A stretch of 64,000 nucleotides of DNA from Owenia fusiformis. Lineage: Eukaryota; Annelida; Polychaeta; Sabellida; Oweniidae. Position numbers and translations under genes: made by a program. Of this stretch, positions 9,301 to 21,700 are shown in pieces; position 1 is the first letter of the stretch, and the number at the start of each line of letters is the position of its first letter. The DNA lies in the NCBI GenBank assembly GCA_903813345.2, contig CAIIXF020000005.1:12527375-12591374 (forward strand). The letters run 5' to 3'. The notes beneath the pieces are model-generated. The model had not been told where the DNA came from and did not search any database. It saw nothing but the letters and a program-made list of their open reading frames with translations.

Positions 9301-12226
9301 GTTGAATTACTTTTATTTCTTTTTTGTCAATTTTAATTCCTTTAATTTTGTCATTTTTTCTCAGCTTATTTGCCATTATTTCAGTACATATTATGAAAAT
9401 CAAAGCAGATAACCAAAATGTTATTTTCCAGCTGTACCTTAAAGAGAGAATCAGATATAGCGAGCAGGCTAAACAAAAAATTGTTTCAATTTTAAAATAT
9501 TTTTGGCTCATGTCATTCCTTGTCATGTCTATTTTCTAAAAATCACAGAAGTGCATACTTTACCCCAGGAAAAGTAAAGATTTTTACAATAATGTATTAT
9601 TTTTTATGGTTACCATTCTTATTATTTAGGAGAATTTAAACATTTTTCACCCATTTTTGCACTTTGAATCATAATAATAACTTCACCAATTTATAACATA
9701 TTGTGAATCTTTTGGGAGATATTGTATTTGATATTGTAAGGAATAGATTGGTAGGTCAATTATACATGTTGCTTGTAATTTTGTCACCCCCTATAGATCT
9801 GATTCTGCCTTTAAGGTATAAAAATGTGTATATGTGGATCCCATTTAAAGGTGACCAAACTTAGTTTTTCTGTTATATCATGGGCATTCAATAGAAGCCC
9901 ATGGTTAGGGCGAAAGGGTGTAACATCGACACCATTTTTGGGTAACTTCGACATGTGGGGTAACTTCGACACCTTGTTGTTTATTTGCTCTAATTTCCGA
10001 TCTTGGGGGAAGCCTAACCAAACCCGTCTGGCCCAGTTATATACTCCCGATGTCGTAGATCTGGGCCAGACGAGGTCCAATGCAAAAAGGGGCGATTTAC
10101 TCCGGAAAACACACACTGGTTTTTCAATGTATAATACGTGCTGATAAATGAATAAACATCATAAAAGTCACTTACGTATTTGTTCCTTGTATCAAACTTT
10201 GTATTTATATTAGGTTTCCATCGCTGGATGACGGCTAATAAATAATAATATAATAATAAGAACGAAATGATTAAACGCAGCAAAAAGAAAAATTCTTCTG
10301 CAATCTGTTGGTGATCTCGTAGAATATCGAGAAGTTTCGGCTGCGGAGAACTGAAGAAATATTGACGAAATGTTGTGCCCATTTCAACATCAATATAACA
10401 AACAAAACACCACATTTACGTGTAAGTTATGTACTCTTTATTTCAAATAAATACTTGGGTTTAGATGGTGCCCAATGTTTTGGTTGGATGGCTAATAGGG
10501 AATAAAAAATAAGTGATGATTCAGCGACATGTTTTTTCCGGAGTAAATCCCCCTTTTTTGCATTGGACCTCGTCTGGCCCAGATCTACGATGTGAGGAGT
10601 AAATAAATGGCCCAGACGAGTTTGGTTAGGGGAAAGCCTCAGATGTTGGCCAGATCGTTTTGTAGTAGGATCTCATAGGCTCAAAGAATATTACAGAAGA
10701 TGCGTCACTCAATTGGAAAATTTTAAAAAAAAGTGACCACCTTTCAAAACGTTCCTTATATAAAATGGTACCTTCCCCGTGACTGATTTTGTACTTGATT
10801 TGTAGCGGAGATCTTCATCTTTCTATTTCTACTTGATTGGTTCAAGTAAATAACCTATGGACGAAGTGATTTGACTTTTAATACGGCAAATATTTTTCAC
10901 TAGTTCCGGACTCTTGTGTGTCCAAATATCATTGTACTGATGACGTCACATTTCTGGAACCACGGGAGCTCCATTCAGATTTGGACAGACGAGAATCCGG
11001 CGATAAAATATCACTGTTTTGGCCTCTTATCAACGCAGTATTGCTTGAATAACGGTCATTGGTGATAAAAAGGTTAGAGATTAACAAAACGCTTCAAATC
11101 AGGTATGATTTGTCTCATATTTTTCAGAAATGGCTACACAATCGTCATTTTAAAATTTGAAATTTTCTGGTGTCTCATCTTGAGGAATAATTATTGAGCT
11201 ACTGATTCTACTACAAAAGAATCTGGCCGGGATCTATGGGGAAAGCCATGTTTTTTTTCTCGCATGGATCGAGATCTTGCGAGATTTTAATTTTTCCAGA
11301 AATCAAACATGGCAGAAAACGGAAATTCTATTTCTAATGTGTAAGTGTCAAAGTTACCCCGTTGCTTATGTCGACATTACCCCACACATCAACGTTACAC
11401 CCCCTATCTGCTATATACACAGCACAAACTTTGGGATTTTCGGGAGGAATGGAAAGACCCTAACAATAACATATTCTGATATGAAACACATTTTTCTGTC
11501 TTAAGGTTCAGCTGGAAAGTAACATTTTGGTAAAAAATTGCTATACCTGCCCATGTTATTTTCTGGTACAAAATTAAGTATGAACGCATGTGTGTATTGC
11601 CTTGCTTTTTTCAGGAAAGTATCATTACACTGTCTTCTTTTAGAATATCTAGAAACAGGTAGCTCCTGTGTTGTCTGGAAACTTTGAAAGAAAATTTGGA
11701 AAAATAGAAAGTGTGAAATATCAGAATTTCCTGTAGTTCCCATTAAACGCCTACCAGATATTCTAAAAGAAGACAATGTAATGATACTTTCCTGAAAAAA
11801 GCAAGGCAATTGACAAATGTCTTCATACTTTATTTTGTACCAGAAAATAACATGTGCTGGTATAGCAATTTTTTACCAAAATGTTACTTTCCAGCTGTAC
11901 CTTAAGTTGTCTATTTCAAAAGGTTGGGAATCATCGAACACATCATCACGTAAAAATACTAGGACAATTGAAGAAAAGTTTTTACTAGCCAATGAACAAT
12001 GATCTTTAGCTAAATGTTGACCACTGTTTGCAATTGCACAGTTTGAAAACACTCACGTCGTCCAAATCTTGGGTCTTCTTTTTAGGGGCCTTCAGTGGCT
12101 TTTTCTTTCCTCCTGAAAACAAAAAGTGGGACATGAAACATGTAATTATATTCTTGACTACAAAATGTAGCTTGATCTATCATGCAAACCATCATATGAA
12201 GCAAAAATACCTGCTCGTCCAGACAT
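6337..12226 (-). CDS. TMA7: Translation machinery-associated protein 7 (TMA7)
   Basis: Complete gene in four exons: 12226-12211, 12112-12057, 6973-6886 and 6371-6337 (stop TGA). The total is 195 nt, giving 64 residues, the usual family length. The protein starts MSGRAGGKKKPLKAPKKK, has an acid-basic helical middle (EDLAFKQKQREEQKAMEAMK), and ends GGALSSGGIKKSGKK, the hallmark of TMA7/CCDC72. TMA7 homologues are small, basic, coiled-coil proteins that associate with ribosomes in yeast and are thought to support translation; location is cytoplasmic. All introns have GT donors and CAG acceptors. Intron 2 (6974-12056) is about 5 kb, far larger than the gene's coding part, and has collected several transposons. 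CFAP20DC starts 567 bp away in the opposite direction. Confidence 0.93.
7750..8133 (-). pseudogene. LINE ORF2 C-terminal fragment
   Basis: A 127-residue frame with CSEC, DIRHLLYDC and LWN, the Cys-His pattern found after the RT in many LINEs. It is separated from the RT frame by about 300 bp with stops or frameshifts. Confidence 0.65.
8450..9409 (-). pseudogene. LINE reverse transcriptase, C-terminal half
   Basis: The open frame extends to 9526, but the first 39 codons come from flanking MITE and intron sequence; LINE-derived sequence begins near LIFIICTEIM. It has the Asp-Asp pair of the RT palm, the thumb (LTLFGKAHVINTL, then LVYNLSILDVPDDIVKRIN) and a Trp-rich tail. The upstream RT motifs with the first catalytic Asp are absent, so it cannot be an active enzyme. 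Confidence 0.8.
9902..11406. mobile_element. Composite inverted-repeat element in TMA7 intron 2
   Basis: Bounded by GGGTGTAACATCGACACC with GGGTAACTTCGAC on the left, and by an inverted version (GTCAAAGTTACCCC, then GTTACACCCCC) on the right. A related short element lies at 12846-13037. A second element, 10013-10630, is nested inside. No transposase recognised. Confidence 0.55.
10013..10630. mobile_element. Nested MITE with about 105-bp terminal inverted repeats
   Basis: The left arm (10013-10117) starts CCTAACCAAACCCGTCTGGC. The right arm (10527-10630) is its reverse complement with few changes and ends GTTTGGTTAGG. Both arms contain GTAGATCTGGGCCAGACGAG and a TTTACTCCGGAAAA block. Flanks read GGGGAAG and GGAAAGCC, not a clean target duplication. 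A minus-strand frame of 133 codons inside has no recognisable domain. Confidence 0.75.
11501..11905. mobile_element. TTAA-flanked long-TIR MITE, intact copy
   Basis: 405 bp beginning TTAAGGTTCAGCTGGAAAGT and ending with the matching inverted sequence to CTTAA. The arms are about 150 bp each and nearly identical, around a centre of about 100 bp. It belongs to the same family as the split copy at 7143-9442. TTAA ends suggest mobilisation by a piggyBac-like transposase; none is encoded here. Confidence 0.85.
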
Positions 12227-12793
12227 CGTGTACAATATTTTGTGAAATTTTTGCACAGGCGGGAAGTGACCTCGTTTTCATATTCTAAGACAAACTCAAA
12301 CTTACAAAATATTATATTAAATAACCACTATAAGAGGTTACATAGAACTTAATAAAAATAAAATAAATTTCATATATATATACAATAGTTATTTATGTGT
12401 TTATATGAGAGTAAAATAAATATTATAGTTTGATACTCATCAAAATTAGTTGAGCTGCTCATTGTCAAATAAAATGGCGGAATGTATTTTTGCAAATATT
12501 CCAAAATATATTTTTGAAAAGCAAAAATGACGTGTTTATATCCTGAAAAGACATCATATTTAAACTCCATGGTATACCTTGAACCTGAAAGAATCGTTTC
12601 TGTGAATTTCAACTCGGGTGCAGCATAGAGTAATGAAAGAAGACGTTTGTTTACAGTTGTCATGTTCAAAAGATTTTGAATTTTTTTTCCAAAGCTGTAA
12701 CTTACTTTTATGACTGTGTCATTTATTTGGACCATGTTTCCACAAAATATCTGATGAATTTCTACGGCTGGCTCAAAATCAACAACTACTAAA
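12227..12793. promoter_or_regulatory. Divergent promoter region of TMA7 and CFAP20DC
   Basis: The 567 bp between the two start codons must hold both 5' UTRs and promoters. It is AT-rich, with no clear TATA box or CpG cluster. A 121-codon minus-strand frame (12735-12370) resembles nothing I know and is judged fortuitous. Confidence 0.5.
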
Positions 12794-15700
12794 ATGTTTA
12801 AAAATGAGTTTCAGGTGAGTAATTACTGGTAATGATCCAAATGGAGGTAGGGCAAAGGGGTGTAACATGTGTGGATGTGGACACTTGGGGTAATGTTGAC
12901 ATGAGAAATGGGGTGACTTTGACACGTGAAATTAGAATTTCCATTTAGCAATGTTTGATTTTAAAAAAAAGTCAAAAAACCTCCTGAGATCTCTATCCAA
13001 GCGAAATGGTGTCGGCGTTATACCCCTTCGCCCTACCTTTCGTCCAATTCAATGTTTTATTTTCATCATTTGTATATCTTTGATTTGTGATCAAATCTAC
13101 ATAGTACTTGTTTCGAAAGTGCTCTACATGTAGTTTATGCAATGCTTTATTTTACTATCCCTATATAAGGCAAACCATATTGACTTTTTGCTTTAATGGG
13201 TTACAACTTACCTCCCTCCATTTTATTCATCCATATTAAATTATGAAAAGGCTATAAATACAAGTATAATGCGGAAGTGCATCTGCAGTGCATCACTGCT
13301 CAGTATCATTCTAGAATTCCTCTCTTTAGCGATGGTTTTTGGCAATTTCAACCTGAAACTACCCCAACATTTAGATGAGTATATTTTCATTTGTTCTCGA
13401 CATGTGAGATCTTTGATTCACTGAATTTACCAATCAATTGGCAAACCACAAAGTGTATACTAGATGAAACAAAAAATCACCAGTGACTCCCGGGACAAAA
13501 CTCTCCGTCAAATTCCTTCTCCCGCAGGGAATATTGCAAATAAAATTCTCCACCCTCCCTGCGTTGAGGAGTCTCACACAAACTTTTGCATAATGAGTAA
13601 ATATATGTTCATACCTGGTCTTAAGTGTAAAATTGGTAGTTTTCAGTCCTTTTGATAGAATTTGGATCAATAGTTTACTTCCATATTTTTGAGAGTGAAT
13701 TATGAGGGTAGAAATAGACTATCAATGAAATCGATTTTTGTAATTTTTGGGATGAATATATGGATGAAAATAATCGCTGGTATTTCATTTCCATTTGGAT
13801 CATTTCCAATGTTGATAATTCAGAGTCAGTTTCTACTCCAGTATTGTAAAGTTAATATATGAATTAGATTTTTGTACCATGTTTTGATTTATTAATTTGC
13901 ATGGTGACTAATGCTATTTCTCTCATTTCATAGGGTGGGGCCTTCTTTGAAATATTCAGCGCTCAAGGGAAGGACCCAACTGCAAACTGGAAATTGAGCG
14001 GAGGTCATGGGATCAGGAAGATCTATGATAAAGAAGTGAAGAGCTTTGTTTACACAATCGAAGGAAGCAGTCATTCTACGAAAATGCAACTGCCCAAAGA
14101 TCCAAAACAATCTTGTGAGAATGAATTTCTTGAAATTCTGTTTTGTATTAAATTTTAAAGAAATACATATTGATAATTATAAAATCAGCAAATTGATAAA
14201 ATGCAGACATAAACATCATATATTTTTGTATGTCTAGACTACTAGTGTTTATTCAAACTATACATTATTCATCTGCAAAGTTCAAAAATGCATAGATAAA
14301 AGATATCTAAAGAAGCTAACAGTCTTTATTGATATTAAAATTGAAACTAATGACACATATAACATGTAATGTACCATGCATATTTTGTATTACAGTGACA
14401 CTTGTCCAGCGCTATGTGGTCATACAAATCAATGTGCAGAAAGGAACTGATGTCACTATTGAACTTGGGTACAGTAAATGCTTTTATAAATTTTATCTAC
14501 ATCATATTTAAACAATTCCAAAGAATTAAGTAGGAACTTAGCCACTGAAATACAAAATTTAGAGGCTTTTTAAATTGAAGAGCTACTCTTGTATCAAATT
14601 TTTTTTGTGAGACATTTTGTTTTGGCAGGTAATTTAGACAAGTAAATGATTAGGGATTTACACCTTATCTTTTCAGTCTACCACACCATTGATTTAAATT
14701 GTACAATAAAAATGTAGAAGATACATCTCTCAAATATACACCTTAAAGAGTCAGAGATGAAATTGTCATTCTCAGAATTGATTCTGGTAGATATTCTGTG
14801 TTCTCAATCTATAATGATATCTTTTCATGTTTTTTTTGCAGAGTATCTGATTTGGGAAATAACAAAAGAAGACTACATTTCTCCACATCCCTCAAGGAGA
14901 ATAGTTGCACACCCTTACATGCCAAAGTACCACTGACCATACTAAAGAGATCTGTGGTAAGTACATTCAGCACGACACTCTAGTCCTTATCTGGGGTGTC
15001 ATATCACAGATCTGAACTTTTTTGGAATGAAACAGTTTGGAATATTGACTTTGGAACTTATCAATTAAAGTTCAGTTCAGAAACACATGAAGATTGTAAG
15101 AATTTTCTATATTATGTTGGTTCAGCTAAAACACAATTGACCTCTTAATAATTTTTGCCAAAAGAACTGGTCCTCCTGGTTTCCATGGCCCTCAATCTTG
15201 GGGACAAAAAATTAAGAAATGGAGCACCTCAATAAATGGAACACTTACTTAATAACTTAATGAAAAAAATGATCCTCTTTAAGTGGAACACCTTCCAAAT
15301 TGAACACTATTTTAATACTCAATAAATCATTTACATTACATGCTTTTCTTTTAGTGGGTGAACTTGTGTTTTGACATGGTTTCACTGGTGGGAGAGATGT
15401 GGCGTGGCCAAACATACAAGTCAACTGAGAGTATCATTGTGTCTGCTAACTGCAGGATACGTAGACTGTTCACTATGAAGTATCAGCCGCCAGATAGCAC
15501 TGATGATGATGGTAACATTGAATTAAAAAATAATTTACTCAACTAAATCTCAAGTACATTTACAATAACAATTTTGTATTTTCCTGATTGTAAATTATTA
15601 CAATTTATTTCAACCTGGTCATTTTCAATGAAAAAAAACAGTGGAGCTGGTTAAACATCGTGTCCTCATGATCTCCCCCCCCAAAAAATCATCCTGTAAG

Positions 15701-18700
15701 GTAGATAAGGGAGGAGTTCCTGCAACTTGACCCAAGGCGAGAAAGGTGCAAGATTTACGCAATTCTTACTGAATTCACATTCATATCACATCAAAATGTT
15801 AATGATTTTTGAAAAACCATAAAAATGATCAGCATTAACTCATTGCTGTTCAGTATATTGCAATATGCCTTTGTGTACTTTCTAAACCTATGAAAAGCTT
15901 ACATGCATAGTACATACATTAATAACTACCTTTAACCTGCCCATTATAGACATCTATAGTTGCCCTAACACAAACAATACAGAGCTGGACTCTATACCAA
16001 GACAGTGCCAGATAGCACAGGATGTAGCACAGTTTATTCAGGTAATACAAAACAATCACCCTATAGGCTCAATGTTTAAGAGTCTAGTTAAAAGAATCAG
16101 AAGGGAGTGTAATATGTTGAAAGAGACCTTCAAAAATCATGCCCTTGTTTTCAGTATATTCCTAATTTTATTTTCTGAAGAAAGAATTGTATTATTTGAT
16201 CAAATATGCAGAAATGTTAGAATCGTTCTAATTAAACTGTTGAAAATTCATCAGTAAAAATTCAAGCTTTTACAAAAAATATTCACTGATTGGGTTAATG
16301 TGCATATAAGCGGATATTAATCTATATTGTACCATAAAAATCTACTGTTTTCTAGGTGATCAATATGACAAAGATCCGTTGCGTAGAGTGGGTTCTCAGT
16401 GGTAGGGACCCTAACACAAGGCCTGTATCTTCTACTGATGTAGGTAAGTAATACGCAAAGGTTACAAGGCCATGTGATGAGGTTTACAGGTCTCGTGCTT
16501 AGATGGCCAAATGTGTAAATAATATTTGTGTACAATTAGCGTGAAAATTGAACTTTCAAAAATTGTATTGGGAATGAAAGAAAAAATCACTAGTATTGCA
16601 ATTCATAGTTTTTAGGAATAATGGTTTTTAGAAAACATTATTTCATGTTAGAATGTATGCTCCCTTGTGAAGGAAATGTATTTTAAAAAGTATAATTCTT
16701 TCATTTATGTTATCTAGATTTAAATGCGAGTGGACGAAGGTCAGAGGCAGATGCTTACCATATTGCATTCGGGAGTAAAGTAGCATCTAAAGCGCCACCT
16801 AGTGCCCAGAGAAAAACAGGATCAGCTGGGGGCAAAGATGTAAATATTCCCTTCTATTTTTATGTCACCATCACAAGTGGATGGTGTTCAGAGTATGTAA
16901 CAAATGGCAGGTGATGACATTTTGCATGTTAATGCTTTGCTAATATGTAATATGATTTGCAGCTGAATTTAATATTTATCATTCTTTGCTCAAAATCTTT
17001 TGATGTACTACACAGTTTATTTGATACGATATACATAGATATCTAAAGTGAACAATGAGTATCTAAAGGAATTTGTTCACAAGAGAAAGACATTCGCAGA
17101 CATTCTACAGTAATTGTTTTTATTAACTTTCCATGTTATTTCAGGGAGGTCAAACCAGTAGAACCAGTAGATCATCACATTCCAGGAACAAACTTGAAGG
17201 TATTTATATGTATCTTATTTCAATAATACATGTATATAGGTACATAGGCCATTGTAAAATCTGTTCAGACTTCAGAGAACTTAACACTCATCTCTTATTT
17301 CTTAATTTATGTGAGTTCTGCTATTTTGATTAATTGATGAAGTCAGGAGAGAAATGTTTTTATTTAAATTTTATTTAAGATGCATCATGTATGATGTTGA
17401 AATGCAATATATACTTGGGGTGATATGTTTTTCACTTTATAAAAATTTAGCCATACATTTAATACGTTTATAAATTTAATAAGTTAAGATCCCAGAAATT
17501 ATATTCTCATGCTATAGATGGCCATAAGGTCGATAAGTTGGTGCTACAGACCAGTAGGGGGCGGGAAAGGATGCCATCTGACCCAGGGACCAACATTGAG
17601 GATGACCCTGAAACTACTGTTGATAAAAGTAAGTAAAAATGCCACCTAATGAACAAAAACTAAATTCAACTTTGATCACTATTTTTGGCTTCATCTACCT
17701 ATCTGTCAACATGGGAAAATTGCCATTCATCTGAGCCATTGCTTATATTCATCTTATGGGGATGCAAACTGGAAATTTATACCTCATTTTGAGGTCATCA
17801 GCTTTTTGTTGTATTTTATGCTCAATATAGTGCATTGTTTGGAGTTTTGCTTTTTGAAAATATATGGGATTATTACAGGTACATTACGTGAAAGCAGAAC
17901 ATGGAGCTCAGGGGTAATAGACGTCAATGATGAGACCCCCTTTAAGAAGCCTCATCCCCCAGCCAGGCAGCGATCGTCAGACCAGAAAGCACGGAGACGT
18001 CCTCGGGTTCGAAGTGGCGATCAACGGCAACGAAGTGGAAACTCAAGTGAGCGAGAAACAGATTCAAGTATTCCAAGCCCTCAGAAGTTAAAAACTCCAG
18101 AGAATTCCCCGCTCAGAAGAGCTGCTTCTAAAGAAATGGTAGAAATGTCTCCTCCCAGGCGACTTCCATCTCTCGATCGTAAAGATAAAAATTCTTTACG
18201 GAAAAATTCAATGGAACTTGGCCCAGAGTTCAAATCCCCAGCAAGACATTCATTGAGCTTTGACCAGAAAGAGTTCAGCAGTAAAGACAATGCTGTGCTT
18301 TCATTGGCTGAGCTTCGATCTCAAAGGTCAAGATCACCAGAACATTTAAAACCAGGGTCACAATCTCTTTCATTAAACCAAACAAAACCAGAAAAACTAA
18401 AAAGTGAACATTCCAAAAACAATAATACAGAGAAATCTCTGAATACAAGAGACAATGTAAACAAAACCGACACAAACTCAAAAACAGACTCAGAAATCCA
18501 AGATGGCGGCAATCCCGATGAGTCAATTAGTGATGTAATTCAAGCATTGAAAAATAAGATTGACCTTGATTATGATGATCTCGACATTCCAGAGGATGAT
18601 GGGGACCTGTCATTTGAAAGTGAAGAGTAAGCTACTTAATCTATACTTATAGAATGTGTTGAACTATATAGTCTGACCTTGCAACTGGATCCAGCATCTC

Positions 18701-21700
18701 ACTGAATTTATGATGATCTGTGTGAACAAAAAAATAGAGCTATATTGACAACTTTTACGCATGATTTTTTGATAATGCGTGTCAATGATCTTTCTGTGTT
18801 GCTTTTATTAAAGCTGGACTGCGCTCCGAAACGCAATATGTTGACATATATTGTTTTTACATTTTTAAGCTCTAATATAAAGTTTATGTAAATAAAAATT
18901 GTTTTTTTCTGCGTTATATCAAAGAACAATCATTTAGTAAAAAAAAATAAAAAGGCGAATGCGGGATCCGAACCCGGGCCTCCCGTGTGCTAAGCGAGAA
19001 TTGTACCCCTAGACCACCGTCTTCTGATGAATGTTAAAAGTAATTAAACGCTACTTATTTTGAATGCTATGATTCGGAAGTGACGTCACGTTCTTCATTT
19101 AGAAACTTTTCCAAAATCATATCGTCGGCGCCGATCGAAGCAATTCAATGAATAATCTTTGAAATGACACATTTATCGTAAGTATTTCTACACAAGATTT
19201 GCCCCATTTGTTCATCATTCTATAATCTTTCATTAAGCTCAAAATGATAAAGTTCACCCCCGAAACAACCCAAGATTGCGTTTCGGAGCGCAGTCCAGCT
19301 TTAAACTACATAAAATGTAACTGAGCATTCCTTAGGATTTTCTGGCAATTAAAAAAAAGCTGGCGCACTTATTTGATTATTATTTGCATTAATATATATA
19401 TTTGGTGATTTCACTATTTATTGCAGTGAAATGGATGAGAACATCTACACATTCTCATCTCCTCCTAAACCTGCTCATAAGAGTGTAAGAGAAAGTCCAG
19501 CATTTAGAGATGATCTTGATGTCACTCAGGCAAGTATTCAATATACCTGTGCACATGTAATACTTCCTTAAAGCATTCCTTGTGGACAGTTGTTATCCAA
19601 CGAGGGGGTTCATGTTTGATGCCAAACCAACATATTGTTGAATAACCATATAATTATTAGTTATCCCATCGAACGAAGTTCGGAGGGATATAGGGAACGC
19701 CTCCGTCCGTCCGTCCGTCCGTCCGTCCGTCCGTCCGTTCGTACGTACGTCCGTCTGTCCGTCCGTCCGGGCAATAACTCAAATACCGTTGGCCCGATTT
19801 TGTTCATATTTTGTACACATATACCCTATGGGGATAGAAGTTCTGCTCGAAAGCCAATTTTCAAAATGGCCGCTCATTTCAAAATGGCGGCCATTTTAGT
19901 GCCGATTTTACAGTAATTTAGGTGTAATATGTAAAACTGTAATAGCAATATGTTTTAAATGTAAAAAAATTATAAAGGACATTAATAATGCTACAAATGT
20001 AGATATTAAAGAAGCACATGGCAGCCATCTTGAAAAATGGCGGCCTTTACTCGTCATTTTACGATTTTTGCTATAACTCAAAAAATAGTGGAGCGATTTT
20101 GTTCATATTTGGTATGTGAATACTATAAGCATTGCACACTGTCTAAAGACACTTTTGGTAAAAGGCGGCCATTTTGAAAAATGGCCGCCATTTTAACATA
20201 TTTTACTATAACTCGAAAAGTATTGGAGCGATTTTGTTCATATTTGGTATGTGAATACTATAAGCATGGCACGCTGTCCTATGACACTTTTGGTAGAAGG
20301 CGGCCATTTTGAAAAAAATTTTGAAAATGGCCGCCATTTTAATGTATTTTACTATAACTCGAAAAGTAGTGGAGTGATTTTGTTCATATTTGGTATGTGA
20401 ATACTATAAGCATGGCACACTGTCTATTTCTAATGACACTTTTGGTAGACAGTGGCCATTTTGAAAAATGGCCGCCATTTTAACGTATTTTACTATAACT
20501 CGAAAAGTAGTGGAGCGATTTTGTTCATATTTGATATGTGAATACTTTAAGCATGGCACATTGTCTAATAAAACTTTGGGGCGTAGTCGGCCATTTTGAA
20601 AAATGTCCACCATTTTTATGTGTGTTATTTTTTTTACAAGTACGTGTGCGATTTTTCAAAAAATTTAGAGGTGGCTACTTAAAAGCATATTATTTATTCT
20701 GATGGCAACTTGGCTAGTGAGCAACCATTTTGAAAATGATGGCCTTTCTGATGTGTTGTTTTATGATATTTGCTATTCGTTTGTAAAAATGCCAGCCATT
20801 TCTGTTCGATGGGATTCGCTACGCTTTGGCGTTGCCGTTGTTCTGGTTTGGCTTGTTTCATATATATTTATGTTTACTTCACTTGTGAATGGGGAATTAT
20901 TTTCTTTAATAATGGTATAGGGATCTAAATCCAATTGATCAATAGATGATCTTACCACTAAAATATTATGGGACATAATAGAAGGCTGTAAAAAAAGACA
21001 CACAAATGTGTACCAAGTATTTTCAAGAATTTGACTAGCATAGATGTTTGTCTCAGGTATTATGTTTCTGGCTTATCGTTTGTCTGAAAAAATCCCAATT
21101 TTGTTTCCAGGATGATGAACCATCTCTCAGTAAATCCAACACAGCCAGGAGGAACCTGAAACTCGACCGCGGTGCCAAACTCGAGAGTGACTTCATTCAC
21201 AGTAGCAATAGCAGTACTGAGGATGATCCACACACTAAAATACTTAAAAACAGTCCTAGTCCAAGACCTCCGAGTACGGGGAGTCCCCGCCCTAATAGTG
21301 GAGGTCGGAGATCTCGACCTACTAGCGCACGTGGTGTGAAAAGCATTCCATCTATAGCCACTCATAGCTCAAGCCCCAGGGACACAACCACTAGTAACTC
21401 AAACATACCGGGACCTCATGTGTCAAACAATGAACCGACTATAAGCAATGCAATAAAGAGTTTGGACTCTGATAAAAACAGTCTGAATATCTCAGATCAA
21501 TCTGATGGTAATTTGAATTCGTCGTTATCCAGTCCGAGGACTAGTAACTCCAGGATGAGTATCAGTAGGAGGTCAGTGCGGGAGTTGAAACCGGACGATA
21601 TTCAACTGAGGAAATCTTTGGAACAGGTAAGGGATGATCTCCAAAATATGTAAAAACTGAGTTGATTTGCTTATGATCTAGCCCCCTCCACTTAGAATAT

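Larger units (their letters stand above)
7532..9409 (-). mobile_element. 5'-truncated non-LTR retrotransposon (LINE, L1/Tx1-like)
   Basis: The minus strand encodes the back half of a LINE reverse transcriptase. It enters just upstream of the catalytic box (QHADDTTLTL, where most relatives have FADD or YADD), followed by GLNLNMGKTEGIWLG. A second frame (8133-7750) holds a Cys/His-rich C-terminal segment (CSEC...DIRHLLYDC...LWN). The region 8134-8449 breaks the frame, so the copy is dead. A poly-A tail (poly-T on plus at 7532) marks the 3' end. A 10-bp target duplication, TAACCAAAAT, flanks it at 7522-7531 and 9410-9419. The N-terminal region with endonuclease is missing, as expected for 5' truncation. 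The clade call is an inference. Confidence 0.85.
7143..9442. mobile_element. TTAA-flanked long-TIR MITE, split by a LINE insertion
   Basis: The left part (7143-7531) begins TTAAGGCTCAGCTGGAAAGT and the right part (9410-9442) ends with GCTGTACCTTAA. Removing the LINE between them rebuilds an element like the intact one at 11501-11905. The interior is a near palindrome with arms of about 150 bp. No transposase. Confidence 0.8.
19663..20815 (+). mobile_element. Helitron-like or related non-autonomous repeat, long copy
   Basis: It starts ATCCCATCGAACGAAGTTCG, which contains a small hairpin (CGAAC GAA GTTCG), and ends GTTCGATGGGAT, a 12-bp terminal inverted match. After the start comes a CCGT microsatellite (19704-19770), then GGCCCGATTTTGTTCATATT, then a tandem array (19990-20640). 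A second, shorter copy lies inverted at 26805-27104. Short inverted ends plus a subterminal hairpin recall Helentron/HINE elements; the class is an inference. It sits in intron 12 of CFAP20DC. Confidence 0.6.

Noticed and set aside
10014-10415. 133-codon minus-strand frame
   Set aside because: It runs through the inverted-repeat arm of a MITE and lacks transposase motifs.
12370-12735. 121-codon minus-strand frame between TMA7 and CFAP20DC
   Set aside because: No recognisable domain, extremely AT-rich codons, and it fills the shared promoter region; most likely fortuitous.
19427-21110. Reading through the 3' side of CFAP20DC exon 12 as exon
   Set aside because: The extension meets repeats and stops; the GC-AG junction restores phase with exon 13.
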